Notes under the pieces: model-generated | Databases searched by the model: none | Seen by the model: only the letters and a program-made list of their open reading frames with translations | Told to the model about the DNA's origin: nothing | Shown: one piece after another, positions 15,145 through 23,562 of the stretch | Position numbering within the stretch: position 1 is the stretch's first letter | How the letters are laid out: the number at the start of each line of letters is the position of its first letter | From: JBJHCA01 sp050485785 | GTDB taxonomy: Bacteria > Bacteroidota > Bacteroidia > Chitinophagales > Saprospiraceae | NCBI GenBank assembly: GCA_050485785.1 | Contig: JBJHCA010000043.1 | Coordinates: 1 to 27,863, forward strand | Reading direction: 5' to 3' | DNA length: 27,863 bases | Translations under genes and position numbers: made by a program

Positions 15145-16572
15145 ATGCGAGCAAAACTCGGCAAGTTCCGGCAATTTGTCAGCACACTGCTACCGCTGGA
15201 AGCTGAACTTCTGAACCGTGTGGAACAATTTGAAGATCAGGAGAGAAAGCGAATTCTGAGCACTGTTTACGTACAGGTGACGACAGGAAATTCCGATATT
15301 GAGTTTGACGAAAGCATCGATAAGAGGAAGTACAGTGACGTGCTGAAGTGGATGCAAAAGCGTTTGGAAGTCCTTGATGTGGATGCTGAATATGAGCTGA
15401 TTACGATTGCCGGACTGAAAATTCAGCGCGATGAGGTGACTCCTGAACTGGATCGCCGGATCAGGCAGTGGCTGGAGAACATCAGGCATTCATCTTACAA
15501 TTTCATAGCATTTTACGAACTTTTGCAAAAATACCGTCAATACCTGCTAATCAGGATGCACTTTGAGCCCTTTGAGCGTATAGATGCCTACCTTTCTGAA
15601 TACAGCAATGCATTTGCCGTTGCCAGAAAAGTCAGTGACCGTTTGCATCAATCAACCCGAGAAGTGGTACGCGAATACATATCGGGCAGCGAAAGTACGT
15701 CCGTGACTGATCGGTTTCTGCTCGACACTTTTTACGATGATACCTTGGATGGGAATAACCGATATGCTGCATTAGTGGGCTATACTTTCAGCATGTTCAA
15801 CCGGAAACAGTACGACCGGTTAGCGCTGTTGTACGAACACCAGCAGAGCCTGTTTGCATCGGGTGCCATGTACAGCAAGCGGTTGTTGCTCAATTTTTAC
15901 AGTAATTATTCAGTGCTGTATGGGCATTTGGGTAAAGGTGCGGAAGCGATTCAGTACGGGTATTTATCCGTTAAGAGCAAAAACAACGATTACCTGCATT
16001 ATGTCAACAACCTTGCAGCCCTGCTGTTGCGACAAAACAGGCCGGAAGAATGCCTGGAGCTGTTGCGCAGTGCATTTCCGGAAGGGAGGAATGCTCCCGG
16101 ATTCCAGCAGCGTCTGGGGATGGTAACATTCTACCTTTTAAGTCTGAACAGAACCGGCCGGTTTGAAGAGTCGGAGCGATTTGCAAGGAATTTTTTCAAG
16201 GGATATAAAAAGGAAATATTCAATCACCGGTGGCATCTGTTTATCAGTGCCTGGTTTCAGGCCATGATCCAGCAGGAACAGTTTGACCGCATTATTTTAC
16301 TGGCCCAGCGCAATAATGTGATCAAAAAGGAAAAAGAGTTTATCCAAAGGGCTGCTTACATGCCCTATATTCCGGTGTACTATAGTATTGCTGCATACAG
16401 GCTGGGAAAGGTGAGCCGGCAACAGACCCGCCTTGCATTGGAAGAATTAATGAGCGGCATCCGTTTCCCGGAATACAAGCGCAAGTACATCAGCGATTTA
16501 CTGGATGAAATTCATGCCTTTGCCCCTGCACTAGGCCGGTTCAATATTCCCGCTGCTCAACCAATGTCTTGA
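15145..16572 (+). CDS. Uncharacterised alpha-helical repeat protein (TPR-like)
   Basis: A 475-residue soluble protein with no signal peptide or membrane segment that I can name no family for. It is almost entirely helical and rich in Arg, Leu, Tyr and Phe. The middle and C-terminal parts (about 205-460) look like TPR-type paired helices, for example LLNFYSNYSVLYGHLGKGAEA, YLHYVNNLAALLLRQNRPEE and LLSLNRTGRFEESERFARN. The N-terminal 180 residues are charged helices without a known motif. The ATG at 15145 has a TACCTTAG sequence 16 bases upstream (15122-15129), close to the -7 element, which would give a very short leader. It is followed four bases later by the alpha/beta hydrolase gene and so is likely co-transcribed with it. 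Confidence 0.7.
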   Translation: MRAKLGKFRQFVSTLLPLEAELLNRVEQFEDQERKRILSTVYVQVTTGNSDIEFDESIDKRKYSDVLKWMQKRLEVLDVDAEYELITIAGLKIQRDEVTPELDRRIRQWLENIRHSSYNFIAFYELLQKYRQYLLIRMHFEPFERIDAYLSEYSNAFAVARKVSDRLHQSTREVVREYISGSESTSVTDRFLLDTFYDDTLDGNNRYAALVGYTFSMFNRKQYDRLALLYEHQQSLFASGAMYSKRLLLNFYSNYSVLYGHLGKGAEAIQYGYLSVKSKNNDYLHYVNNLAALLLRQNRPEECLELLRSAFPEGRNAPGFQQRLGMVTFYLLSLNRTGRFEESERFARNFFKGYKKEIFNHRWHLFISAWFQAMIQQEQFDRIILLAQRNNVIKKEKEFIQRAAYMPYIPVYYSIAAYRLGKVSRQQTRLALEELMSGIRFPEYKRKYISDLLDEIHAFAPALGRFNIPAAQPMS

Positions 16573-16576
16573 GTCC

Positions 16577-17449
16577 ATGAAATTTGAAATCCCCGCTGAG
16601 CAAAGTTTACGGATAAGCACCTCAACATTGGATACCAATGTGTCCTGGTTTGATCGCGGCAACGGAGATACTATCCTTTTTATTCATGGGCTGGGCAGCA
16701 CGAAAGAAAGCTGGCTTAAAAACACAGGTGACCTGTGTGAACAATACCGCTGCATTATACCGGACCTGCCCGGATACGGAATAAGCCATTATCAAAAGTT
16801 TAAACCCGATGCAAGGCATTATGCAGCATTGCTGTTGCAGTGGCTGGATGAGATGCATCCGGAGCAAATAAGCGCTATTGCGGGTCACAGCATGGGCGGG
16901 CTGGTGGCCGGTTATATGGCAGCCATGGCACCGGAAAAGTTTCCAAAGCTGATACTGGTGGCCCCGGCAGGTTTTGAAACTTTTAATTTGTGGCAGCAAC
17001 AATCAATACTGAACACCTACAACCCGTTGCTTCTGCGTAACGTAACCGATGAGCAGATTGAATGGAACTACCGGCTCAACTTTTACCACTTGCCCGAAGA
17101 TGCCCAAATCTTAATCGATCTCAGAAAGAATTTGCGCTATTCACCCCATTATGATCAATATTGTCATACCGTGGCAGCCAATATTAAGCACATGGTATCC
17201 GGTTCATTCAGGGGCATTTGGGAGAAAGTTTCTGCCCGGGCACTTTTGCTTCATGGTGCGGAGGACAAACTGATCCCCAATCCGCTAAGCGGAAAAACCG
17301 TACAGGAACATCTGGAGAATGTTAAAAGCAGATACCCGCAATTCAGGCTGATCAGTATCCGAAAAGCAGGACATTTTGTGATGTGGGAACGCGCAGACCT
17401 ATGCAATCAGCTATTGAAGGCATTTATGGAGGAAAAGGAAGCTAATTGA
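16577..17449 (+). CDS. Alpha/beta hydrolase
   Basis: A 290-residue cytoplasmic alpha/beta-hydrolase-fold enzyme. Oxyanion loop HGLG (37-40), nucleophile elbow GHSMGG with Ser105, acid GAEDKLIP with Asp230 and catalytic KAGHFVMW with His266. The cap region about 135-215 is aromatic-rich and points to a hydrophobic substrate, such as an ester; the exact reaction cannot be inferred. Starts four bases after the stop of the helical-repeat gene, forming a two-gene unit. The 238 bases that follow before the YceI gene contain no other gene. Confidence 0.88.
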   Translation: MKFEIPAEQSLRISTSTLDTNVSWFDRGNGDTILFIHGLGSTKESWLKNTGDLCEQYRCIIPDLPGYGISHYQKFKPDARHYAALLLQWLDEMHPEQISAIAGHSMGGLVAGYMAAMAPEKFPKLILVAPAGFETFNLWQQQSILNTYNPLLLRNVTDEQIEWNYRLNFYHLPEDAQILIDLRKNLRYSPHYDQYCHTVAANIKHMVSGSFRGIWEKVSARALLLHGAEDKLIPNPLSGKTVQEHLENVKSRYPQFRLISIRKAGHFVMWERADLCNQLLKAFMEEKEAN

Positions 17450-17658
17450 ACCGGTCGAGTAGAATTTCTTAACAGTTTGATTGGACAGGTTGAAGGGGTA
17501 CAATATAAATAGCTGAAAGTATTTCAATGGCCTAATGTTTCGACAGTTATGTTTCAGAAAAAGTAGTGGCAATGCTTAGCCGTCATGCTATGTTTATAAA
17601 AACAGCGCTTGGGTTGCTGAAAAAAGCCACAGGTAAGTAAATCAAGTTAATAAAATAG

Positions 17659-17666
17659 TATTTTTG
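17659..17666 (+). promoter_or_regulatory. -7 promoter element of the YceI-like gene
   Basis: TATTTTTG, an exact match to TAnnTTTG, 21 bases before the ATG at 17688. It overlaps the TTG at 17664 that would otherwise be an upstream start, and so supports the ATG. A matching -33 TTTG is not evident. Confidence 0.5.
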
Positions 17667-17687
17667 CGCACCATAAAAACAACACCT

Positions 17688-18389
17688 ATGAAGATGTCTC
17701 TTAGCTCCATGATTAACCCCATAGCATTTTTAATGATACTCAGTTTGCTGTTTGTGCAGTGTGCCGGTGATCCGGAGGAATCAGAATCAATGATGGGAAT
17801 GGATGATGCGTCTGAAGCTGAGGTCAAGCCCAATATTTTGGCCGGCATGAATCAGACACTCACTGTGCATACCGGTCGTTCCAACATCCTGTGGAATGGA
17901 AAAAAGATAACCGGAAAGTACCATATGGGCAGTTTGAAAGCATCCGGAGGACATCTGACCGTGGCCGACGGCGAGATTATCGATGGTACGGTAACGCTGG
18001 ACATGAACAGCATCAACGTGCTGAACGAGGAAGGTTCATCCAAAGAAAAGCTTGAACGCCATCTTATGTCTGCTGATTTTTTTGAGACTTCCACATGGCC
18101 TACGGCAACATTCAGCAATATCACGGCCCGTCCTTCAAGTATGGACGAAAGAGGAACACATATCATTTCCGGTGAACTGACCATGAAAGGCATTACTCAT
18201 CCCGTTAGTTTTCCGGCAAATATGCGATTCAGGGGTAACAGCATTCAGGCCAAGAGCCTGCAATTTGCTATCGACCGGTCTAAATGGGACGTGCGCTACG
18301 GTTCGCGTTCGTTTTTTGCCAATCTCTCGGCCGACGATATCATTGATGACAATATTCAGCTGGTGATCAACCTGTACGCAGAACAATAG
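17688..18389 (+). CDS. YceI-domain lipoprotein
   Basis: A 233-residue exported protein: a hydrophobic signal with FLMILSLLFVQC (Cys25 a probable lipid anchor, though Gln before Cys is unusual), an acidic linker EESESMMGMDDASE, and a YceI lipocalin-like domain from about 50 to the end. Typical YceI features are the opening NILWNGKKITGKYHMGSLK, the VTLDMNSINV strand, LERHLMSADFFETSTWPTATF and the closing IDRSKWDVRYGSRSF. YceI proteins bind isoprenoid or amide lipids in the periplasm. The start is set at 17688 because an upstream TTG lies within the promoter. Its 3' end faces the glycosyltransferase gene at 39 bases. Confidence 0.9.
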   Translation: MKMSLSSMINPIAFLMILSLLFVQCAGDPEESESMMGMDDASEAEVKPNILAGMNQTLTVHTGRSNILWNGKKITGKYHMGSLKASGGHLTVADGEIIDGTVTLDMNSINVLNEEGSSKEKLERHLMSADFFETSTWPTATFSNITARPSSMDERGTHIISGELTMKGITHPVSFPANMRFRGNSIQAKSLQFAIDRSKWDVRYGSRSFFANLSADDIIDDNIQLVINLYAEQ

Positions 18390-18428
18390 CCACTACCCTG
18401 TCGGTCTCAACTTCCAATTAAGGATTCA

Positions 18429-19388
18429 TCAGCCCAGACGTTCGCTGACGTTATAAGCGTTGCGCTGGGGTGCCTGCCGGGATATAAACTCGGCCAGGAA
18501 GCCCGTGGCAAACATTTGCGTTCCAATGATCATGAGCAGGATTCCGAAAAAGAACAATGGTCTGTCAGCAATTCCGGGTACGGCAAACAACAGTTTTTCA
18601 ATACTCAGGTAAAGGAGTATAAGGAAACCGAATGCAAAGGCAACAGTGCCAATGAGTCCAAAAAAATGCATGGGCTTTTTCCCGAACCTTCCCATAAAAA
18701 ACAAGGTCATCAGGTCCAGATAGCCATTGATAAAGCGTTCAATTCCGAACTTGGTAACCCCGTATTTTCGGGCCCGGTGCTCTACTACCTTTTCGCCTAT
18801 CTTGCCAAAACCAGCCCATTTGGCCAGCACGGGAATGTAGCGGTGCATTTCACCGTACACCTCTATATTTTTAACTACCTTATTTCTGTACGCCTTCAGT
18901 CCACAGTTGAAATCGTGCAAACTGATACCGGACATTTTTCGGGTAACCCAGTTAAACAGTTTGGTTGGAAGGGTCTTTGTAATGGGGTCATAGCGTTTTT
19001 TCTTCCACCCCGATACCAGGTCATACCCCTGATTGGTGATCATATCGTAAAGTCCGGGAATTTCATCGGGACTGTCCTGCAGATCGGCGTCCATGGTAAT
19101 CACTACCCTGCCATTACATGCTCTGAACCCTTCGTACAAAGCTGCCGATTTACCGTAATTCCGCATAAAACTAATTCCGCGAACTGCTTTATTTTCAGTG
19201 TGCAGCTGCTGAATCACTTCCCATGAGGCGTCCTGGCTACCATCGTCAATCAGCATAATTTCATAGGAATAGCGATGAGTTTCCATCACTCTGCTGATCC
19301 ACTGTACCAGTTCAGGTAATGATTCGGCTTCGTTATACAGCGGAATCACAACGGAAATATCCGGCTGAAGGTCTTGAATTGGCTGCAT
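18429..19388 (-). CDS. Family 2 glycosyltransferase with C-terminal membrane anchors (DPM1/GtrB-like)
   Basis: A 319-residue inner-membrane glycosyltransferase likely to move a sugar from a nucleotide onto polyprenyl phosphate. GT-A domain: SVVIPLYNE (12-20), IDDGSQD (47-53), TMDADLQDSPDEIP with the metal-binding Asp100/Asp102, and the substrate-loop part around FNCGLKAYR. Two hydrophobic stretches near 240-260 and 275-300 form membrane helices, as in DPM1-type and GtrB/ArnC-like enzymes. The last gene of the minus-strand run BatA-like, dihydroorotase-like, DUF4199, GT2. TACCTTCG at 19410-19417 lies between it and the preceding stop, so it may also have its own promoter. Confidence 0.9.
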   Translation of the reverse strand: MQPIQDLQPDISVVIPLYNEAESLPELVQWISRVMETHRYSYEIMLIDDGSQDASWEVIQQLHTENKAVRGISFMRNYGKSAALYEGFRACNGRVVITMDADLQDSPDEIPGLYDMITNQGYDLVSGWKKKRYDPITKTLPTKLFNWVTRKMSGISLHDFNCGLKAYRNKVVKNIEVYGEMHRYIPVLAKWAGFGKIGEKVVEHRARKYGVTKFGIERFINGYLDLMTLFFMGRFGKKPMHFFGLIGTVAFAFGFLILLYLSIEKLLFAVPGIADRPLFFFGILLMIIGTQMFATGFLAEFISRQAPQRNAYNVSERLG

Positions 19389-19409
19389 CGGATGTTACAA
19401 AATAATGCC

Positions 19410-19417
19410 CGAAGGTA
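19410..19417 (-). promoter_or_regulatory. Possible internal -7 element before the glycosyltransferase gene
   Basis: TACCTTCG, one base off TAnnTTTG, in the 35-base gap after the DUF4199 stop. Identical to the octamer before the deoxynucleoside kinase gene. Confidence 0.25.
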
Positions 19418-19423
19418 GCTATT

Positions 19424-20005
19424 TCAATTGGATCGTTTGAGAATAGCGCCGGCTATCAGCGAGACTATTGCACCCTGAACTACCAATGACAGTGCTCCAA
19501 ACACAGCCAATGCAGGCGGGCTCCAGAAAATAGATGCTATTCTGAGTGCCGTATTGATATCGCTGTCACTCATGCCGGAGTCTTCCATACCGATGATAAA
19601 CTGAGCCTCCAGTACTTCACGGAATCCGGTGTTGACAAAGGCAAAATAGACATACATGAAAAACAACATGATCAGTGAAAGAACCAGGCTGGTGGCAAAT
19701 CCCGTCATAAATGCCCGACCCAGCAAAATTTCTCCACCCTGAAGCTGATCGCGCTGCTGTTGAATAGCCAGAATGATAAAAATAGCCAGCACGGCAAAAC
19801 CCAGCAGTGAGGAGATGATATTGGTACCGGACATGGAACTTCCGGGCTCATTCATACCTAAAAGATCAAAAACCAGGGTGAGGATAATGGAGAACAAAGC
19901 CGCCAAAAACCCGTATTTGTAGGCTGTGGGCCAGAATGAAGGCAGGGGCTTCTTTTCCATTGAGGAATCGTCGATCAGTCCGCTTGTTGAGTCAATGTTC
20001 TCCAT
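19424..20005 (-). CDS. DUF4199 family membrane protein
   Basis: A 193-residue polytopic inner-membrane protein with four hydrophobic helices (about 30-50, 65-82, 97-122, 165-190). Family assigned from the start YKYGFLAALFSIILT, GEILLGRAFMTGFATSLV (GGxxxxxxAF/TG type motif after the second helix) and the periplasmic-looking loop between helices 3 and 4, all characteristic of DUF4199 in Bacteroidota. Function unknown. It sits ahead of a polyprenyl-phosphate glycosyltransferase, a neighbour pairing I recall from other Bacteroidota, so a role in cell-envelope glycolipid metabolism is a reasonable guess. A gap of 67 bases separates it from the dihydroorotase-like gene and includes its own exact -7 element. 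Confidence 0.78.
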   Translation of the reverse strand: MENIDSTSGLIDDSSMEKKPLPSFWPTAYKYGFLAALFSIILTLVFDLLGMNEPGSSMSGTNIISSLLGFAVLAIFIILAIQQQRDQLQGGEILLGRAFMTGFATSLVLSLIMLFFMYVYFAFVNTGFREVLEAQFIIGMEDSGMSDSDINTALRIASIFWSPPALAVFGALSLVVQGAIVSLIAGAILKRSN

Positions 20006-20022
20006 AAGGTTTTGATTTTGGC

Positions 20023-20030
20023 CAAACTTA
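20023..20030 (-). promoter_or_regulatory. -7 promoter element of the DUF4199 gene
   Basis: TAAGTTTG on the minus strand, an exact TAnnTTTG match, 17 bases before the ATG, in the 67-base gap after the dihydroorotase-like gene. Suggests that the last two genes of the run have their own promoter. Confidence 0.45.
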
Positions 20031-20072
20031 CTAACTTTCGCCTATATCCGGTGAATTTTGCTATGTATGTAT

Positions 20073-21359
20073 TCATTTTTCGGATGAATGGCTGTTGATC
20101 CACCATTCATTTCCCCTGATTACGCCATACACAAGGCCTTTGAGCGTTCTACCAATTAAGGGTGAATTTTTCGATTTCGATCGCATGGTATCCGGGGAAC
20201 AAAGCCACGGCCGGTCAGGCCCAAAAAGAGTTATCCATGAAGATTCCCCTTCCCCGATCAATGCAGGCTCCAGGTTAAACAATGTTCGTGGTCTGATACT
20301 CAGGCTGTCAAGCAATCTGTCAAGCGGCACATCTGCCATGGTTCTGACTGAAGCAAAAACCGTATCCAGAGAACTTACACCAGCCACTGCAAGCCCAAAC
20401 TCCCTGTCCTTGTGCTCGGCGCACCGGGGCATGTGGTTACTGCCAAGCACATCGATATGCCCTTCAATGTAAGCCTGCAGCAAGGCTTCCCTGTCGGCTT
20501 TGCCGCGCAACACCGGATCTGTTTTATACGCAGCACTGAAACCTTCCAGTGAAGCATCATCAAACAGCAAATTCATGGGATTAATTGAACAGGCGATATT
20601 GATTTTGTTTTTCCGGGCTTCCTGAATGAGGATAACACTTTGTTGCGCCGACAAGTCGGCGATAAAAAGTTTTCCTCCGGTGTACCCTGACACAGCAAGG
20701 CCATTTTGAACGGACATCCATTCGGCCAGGCCGGGCTGACCTTTCAGCCCCATTTTAACGGACATCAGGCCTTCATGAACCGGACGATCTTGCTTCCAGA
20801 GCCTGTCTGTGGGCCTGTGAATGAGATAGCAGCCGAGGGGCAGTAAATACTCCAGCGCTCTTGCCAGCAAAGCCGGAGAAAGGTTCTGATCAAGACCGTC
20901 AGAAAAGGCTTTTGCTCCGGCGTAAAACATGTCGTACATTTCAGCAGGGTGCTCGCCTTTAAGCCCGGCACTGATAGCGCCGATGGCATGAAAATGAACA
21001 ACAGACCCGGCATTGCGGCTGTTGATGTACATCACAGCACCTTTGTGATCCACCACGGGTTCAGTATCTGGCCACACCAAAACGTCGGCATATCCGCCGT
21101 TCAGGGCAGCTGTGCGGGCAGTATCAAAATCTTCATTGTACTCGTGTCCGGGGTCGGGAATATGTGCACCAACGTCGCACCAGGCAGGAGAAACCCACAA
21201 ATCATCCTCTGCAATAACTACGGCATCAGATGTTTGCGAATTCAGGTTGCGGTCAATTTTTTGAATTTTTCCCCGACGGATCTGTACATCGAGAACCGCA
21301 CCGTGAAAAGCAGATCTGGGATCCCAGATTTTCACGGCTTTGAGTAATAATTCTGGCAT
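20073..21359 (-). CDS. Dihydroorotase-like protein lacking the metal-binding residues (PyrC'-type)
   Basis: A 428-residue amidohydrolase-fold protein of dihydroorotase length and layout, but without the active site. The metal motif DxHxHxREPG is DVGAHIPDPG (62-71): His to Gly at 64 and Arg to Pro at 67. The later H-x-H/S region reads LFIADLSA with no His, and the catalytic Asp in TDHAPH is Asn in LGSNHMPR (Asn308). This pattern is that of catalytically inactive PyrC' proteins, which in some bacteria stabilise aspartate transcarbamoylase, and Bacteroidota often have such a protein. An active dihydroorotase must therefore lie elsewhere. It starts three bases after the BatA-like stop, so those two are co-transcribed. 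Function as a pyrimidine-complex scaffold is inferred only. Confidence 0.85.
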   Translation of the reverse strand: MPELLLKAVKIWDPRSAFHGAVLDVQIRRGKIQKIDRNLNSQTSDAVVIAEDDLWVSPAWCDVGAHIPDPGHEYNEDFDTARTAALNGGYADVLVWPDTEPVVDHKGAVMYINSRNAGSVVHFHAIGAISAGLKGEHPAEMYDMFYAGAKAFSDGLDQNLSPALLARALEYLLPLGCYLIHRPTDRLWKQDRPVHEGLMSVKMGLKGQPGLAEWMSVQNGLAVSGYTGGKLFIADLSAQQSVILIQEARKNKINIACSINPMNLLFDDASLEGFSAAYKTDPVLRGKADREALLQAYIEGHIDVLGSNHMPRCAEHKDREFGLAVAGVSSLDTVFASVRTMADVPLDRLLDSLSIRPRTLFNLEPALIGEGESSWITLFGPDRPWLCSPDTMRSKSKNSPLIGRTLKGLVYGVIRGNEWWINSHSSEK

Positions 21360-21362
21360 TGT

Positions 21363-23405
21363 TTAAGATTTCCAAAACCTGATAAGAAGCGACTCAATGA
21401 GCAGGAACATCAATGCTCCCAACAGGAACCACCTCCACAAAGGTACACCTCTGCTCCGTTCTGCAATCAAAATCTGCAGATTTTGTTCAGCAGCACTCTC
21501 CAATACCTCCAATTGTGGCATAGATGCGGCATGGGCTCTGAGTACTGAAACAGGAATGAATTCCATTACCGACTCGGCCCGGCTGTAATTAAAAGCAGCC
21601 TTTGCCAAAACGCGATCGCTCTGATCCTGGATATTGTAAATCCCCGCCCGGCTTATCTGATCGTAAACGTCCAGCAAGGTAATGGCTCCAATGCCCCGTT
21701 GGCCGGGAATAAATTCGCCTTCGGCGGAAACCATCCGGTATACGGGTCTCTCACGGTCAAAGGGTGCTTCCAGTTCAATTACGCGGTCTTCACCCAGCGT
21801 ATAGGCGGGTTTTTGCACACCGCGCGAAAGAAGAGCCATCCGGTAGATCATGGGAATAAAAATATCGCCCTGTCGCTTCCATTCACTTACTTCAGGGTCA
21901 GGGGGAAGAGCACTCAAAAACACATAGCCTCTTTCATATTCAAACTGTTCCAATGCTGTACTCCCGTCTCTGAATCTCAGCAATGCTTCCGTAGCAGCAG
22001 TCTGAGTCCGGCGAATGTCCCATTTACCCGTTGCCGAGGGCAACTGCAATGCTTGCCGGCTGTCATCAAATACTTCTCTGAATACAAATGCCTCTTTGTT
22101 GATGTCGGCAATAGAAAAATTGCCCGGGGAAAAGCTTCCCAACGCATTCCCTCCGGTGGCCGCCAACAGTTGATTATAAGAGCTCTGTACACTGGTTTTG
22201 CCGGGAAACAAAACGAGGTTTCCACCTGATTGTACATAGGAACTCAATGCAGTTATCAAACCTGAACTGATCTCCCTGAGTTGATCGATGGCAATGAGCT
22301 GATAATTGGGAAACCTGCTGAAATCAATCCGATCAGATGGTTCTTCCGTTAGCTGGAAATAAGGTGCCCCGGCAAACATAGCACGCCAGCTGTCTGCGTT
22401 TCCTCCGGGGTCGGTAATGTGGAGTACCCGGATGTATTCCGGCACACTGAACGAAAAATAATACGTATCGTCAAATTGCACCGGATAGTCCGTAATGCCA
22501 GCAATGCCGCTGTATAACCCGGGATCGCCAATCTGTAATTGAACGGTATCGGTCACGGTACTGAGGCCATCAATACTTATGGTTCCTACCGGTATAGTGT
22601 TTTCTCCCAGTCGCAGCGAAAGTCTGATATCATCGGCAAGGTCAACACCGCGGTTTGACATCTGAATAATGATGGGGTTAACCTGATTGGCCACCATTAC
22701 TGGTGATTCAAACCACACTGAATCAATGCTTACATTGCGTTGACGCACTGGTTGCAACGGGATCCAGTGCACGTTGATAGTGGAATCGGTAATGGCCGGC
22801 AATTCAGTATCAGTTGCCTGAAAATCCGAAAGCACATAAGCCTCTCTTATTTCCGTGCCCGACCGGTACAGCGCTTGCATTTGTCGTTCCCACACTTCAT
22901 TGATGGTTCGCGAAAAAGGTTCAATCTCTAATTGATTGATGACTTCACGGGCATCATCGCGGTTATACCAGCGCTGACCGATTACCCCGAAACGATTGGT
23001 CAGTATCTGAAACTCATCTTCCGGTTCATAGGCATCAACAATTTCCAGTGCCTTAAATCTGGCCTGCTCAAACAATGTCAGGTCACGCCCTTCCCCCTGC
23101 ATACTGAATGAGTTGTCGATATAGATACTCACAGACCGGGCACCTTGCTGCACATCTTCGCGTGCGGCAATAAATGGCTGAGCAAACGCAAAAACCAGCA
23201 AAGCCAGCAGTATCAGGCGGCTCAACAGGATGAGCAGATGCCGCAATCTCGCCCGCTGGCTGGTTTGCTCCTTAACCTCCCTGAGCAACCTTACATTGGT
23301 AAAGTATACTTTTCTATACCGCCTGAAATGAAACAAGTGGATAATGATGGGAATCAGCAAAGCAAGTAAGGCCCAGAGAAACCAGGGATATAGGAATTGA
23401 ATCAT
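21363..23405 (-). CDS. BatA-like membrane protein with von Willebrand A domain
   Basis: A 680-residue inner-membrane protein. Residues 1-80 hold the BatA N-terminal domain: two helices around LYPWFLWALLALLIPIIIHLFHFRR and LLILLSRLILLALLVFAFAQP. Then comes a vWA domain opening SIYIDNSFSMQ, with a DxSxS MIDAS motif (Asp97, Ser99, Ser101); a long periplasmic region (about 240-630) with beta-rich segments and a DUF4350-like part near GGNLVLFPG; and a last helix LLGALMFLLIESLLIRFW. It belongs to the Bacteroidota group of BatA/vWA proteins next to dihydroorotase-like genes, not to the bat stress operon. Function unknown; vWA domains bind partners. First gene of the minus run, 3 bases before the next, with a good promoter. 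Confidence 0.85.
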   Translation of the reverse strand: MIQFLYPWFLWALLALLIPIIIHLFHFRRYRKVYFTNVRLLREVKEQTSQRARLRHLLILLSRLILLALLVFAFAQPFIAAREDVQQGARSVSIYIDNSFSMQGEGRDLTLFEQARFKALEIVDAYEPEDEFQILTNRFGVIGQRWYNRDDAREVINQLEIEPFSRTINEVWERQMQALYRSGTEIREAYVLSDFQATDTELPAITDSTINVHWIPLQPVRQRNVSIDSVWFESPVMVANQVNPIIIQMSNRGVDLADDIRLSLRLGENTIPVGTISIDGLSTVTDTVQLQIGDPGLYSGIAGITDYPVQFDDTYYFSFSVPEYIRVLHITDPGGNADSWRAMFAGAPYFQLTEEPSDRIDFSRFPNYQLIAIDQLREISSGLITALSSYVQSGGNLVLFPGKTSVQSSYNQLLAATGGNALGSFSPGNFSIADINKEAFVFREVFDDSRQALQLPSATGKWDIRRTQTAATEALLRFRDGSTALEQFEYERGYVFLSALPPDPEVSEWKRQGDIFIPMIYRMALLSRGVQKPAYTLGEDRVIELEAPFDRERPVYRMVSAEGEFIPGQRGIGAITLLDVYDQISRAGIYNIQDQSDRVLAKAAFNYSRAESVMEFIPVSVLRAHAASMPQLEVLESAAEQNLQILIAERSRGVPLWRWFLLGALMFLLIESLLIRFWKS

Positions 23406-23429
23406 GTTGTGAATTCAAACTTGGGTGCG

Positions 23430-23462
23430 CAAATGTACATTAAAGATTGGTTAGCCCGCAAA
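23430..23462 (-). promoter_or_regulatory. Promoter of the BatA-like operon
   Basis: On the minus strand, TTTG (23459-23462) is followed by 21 bases and TACATTTG (23430-23437), matching both the -33 TTTG and -7 TAnnTTTG elements of Bacteroidota promoters at about the expected spacing. The predicted start is about 20 bases before the ATG at 23405. Confidence 0.6.
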
Positions 23463-23562
23463 GCAACAGAACTGTTAAATTCTATGAACGTCTGCCGTAG
23501 GATAATGTTACAAACACATACCTTTACCCAACAGCATTGTAAAACTAACCTAAATTCATGCT

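Noticed and set aside
18516..19226. 236-codon open frame antisense to the glycosyltransferase
   Set aside because: Long but opposite to a clear GT2 gene; its translation shows no domain.
21699..22229. 176-codon open frame antisense to the BatA-like gene
   Set aside because: Shadow frame with unusual composition; the opposite strand has clear BatA and vWA motifs.
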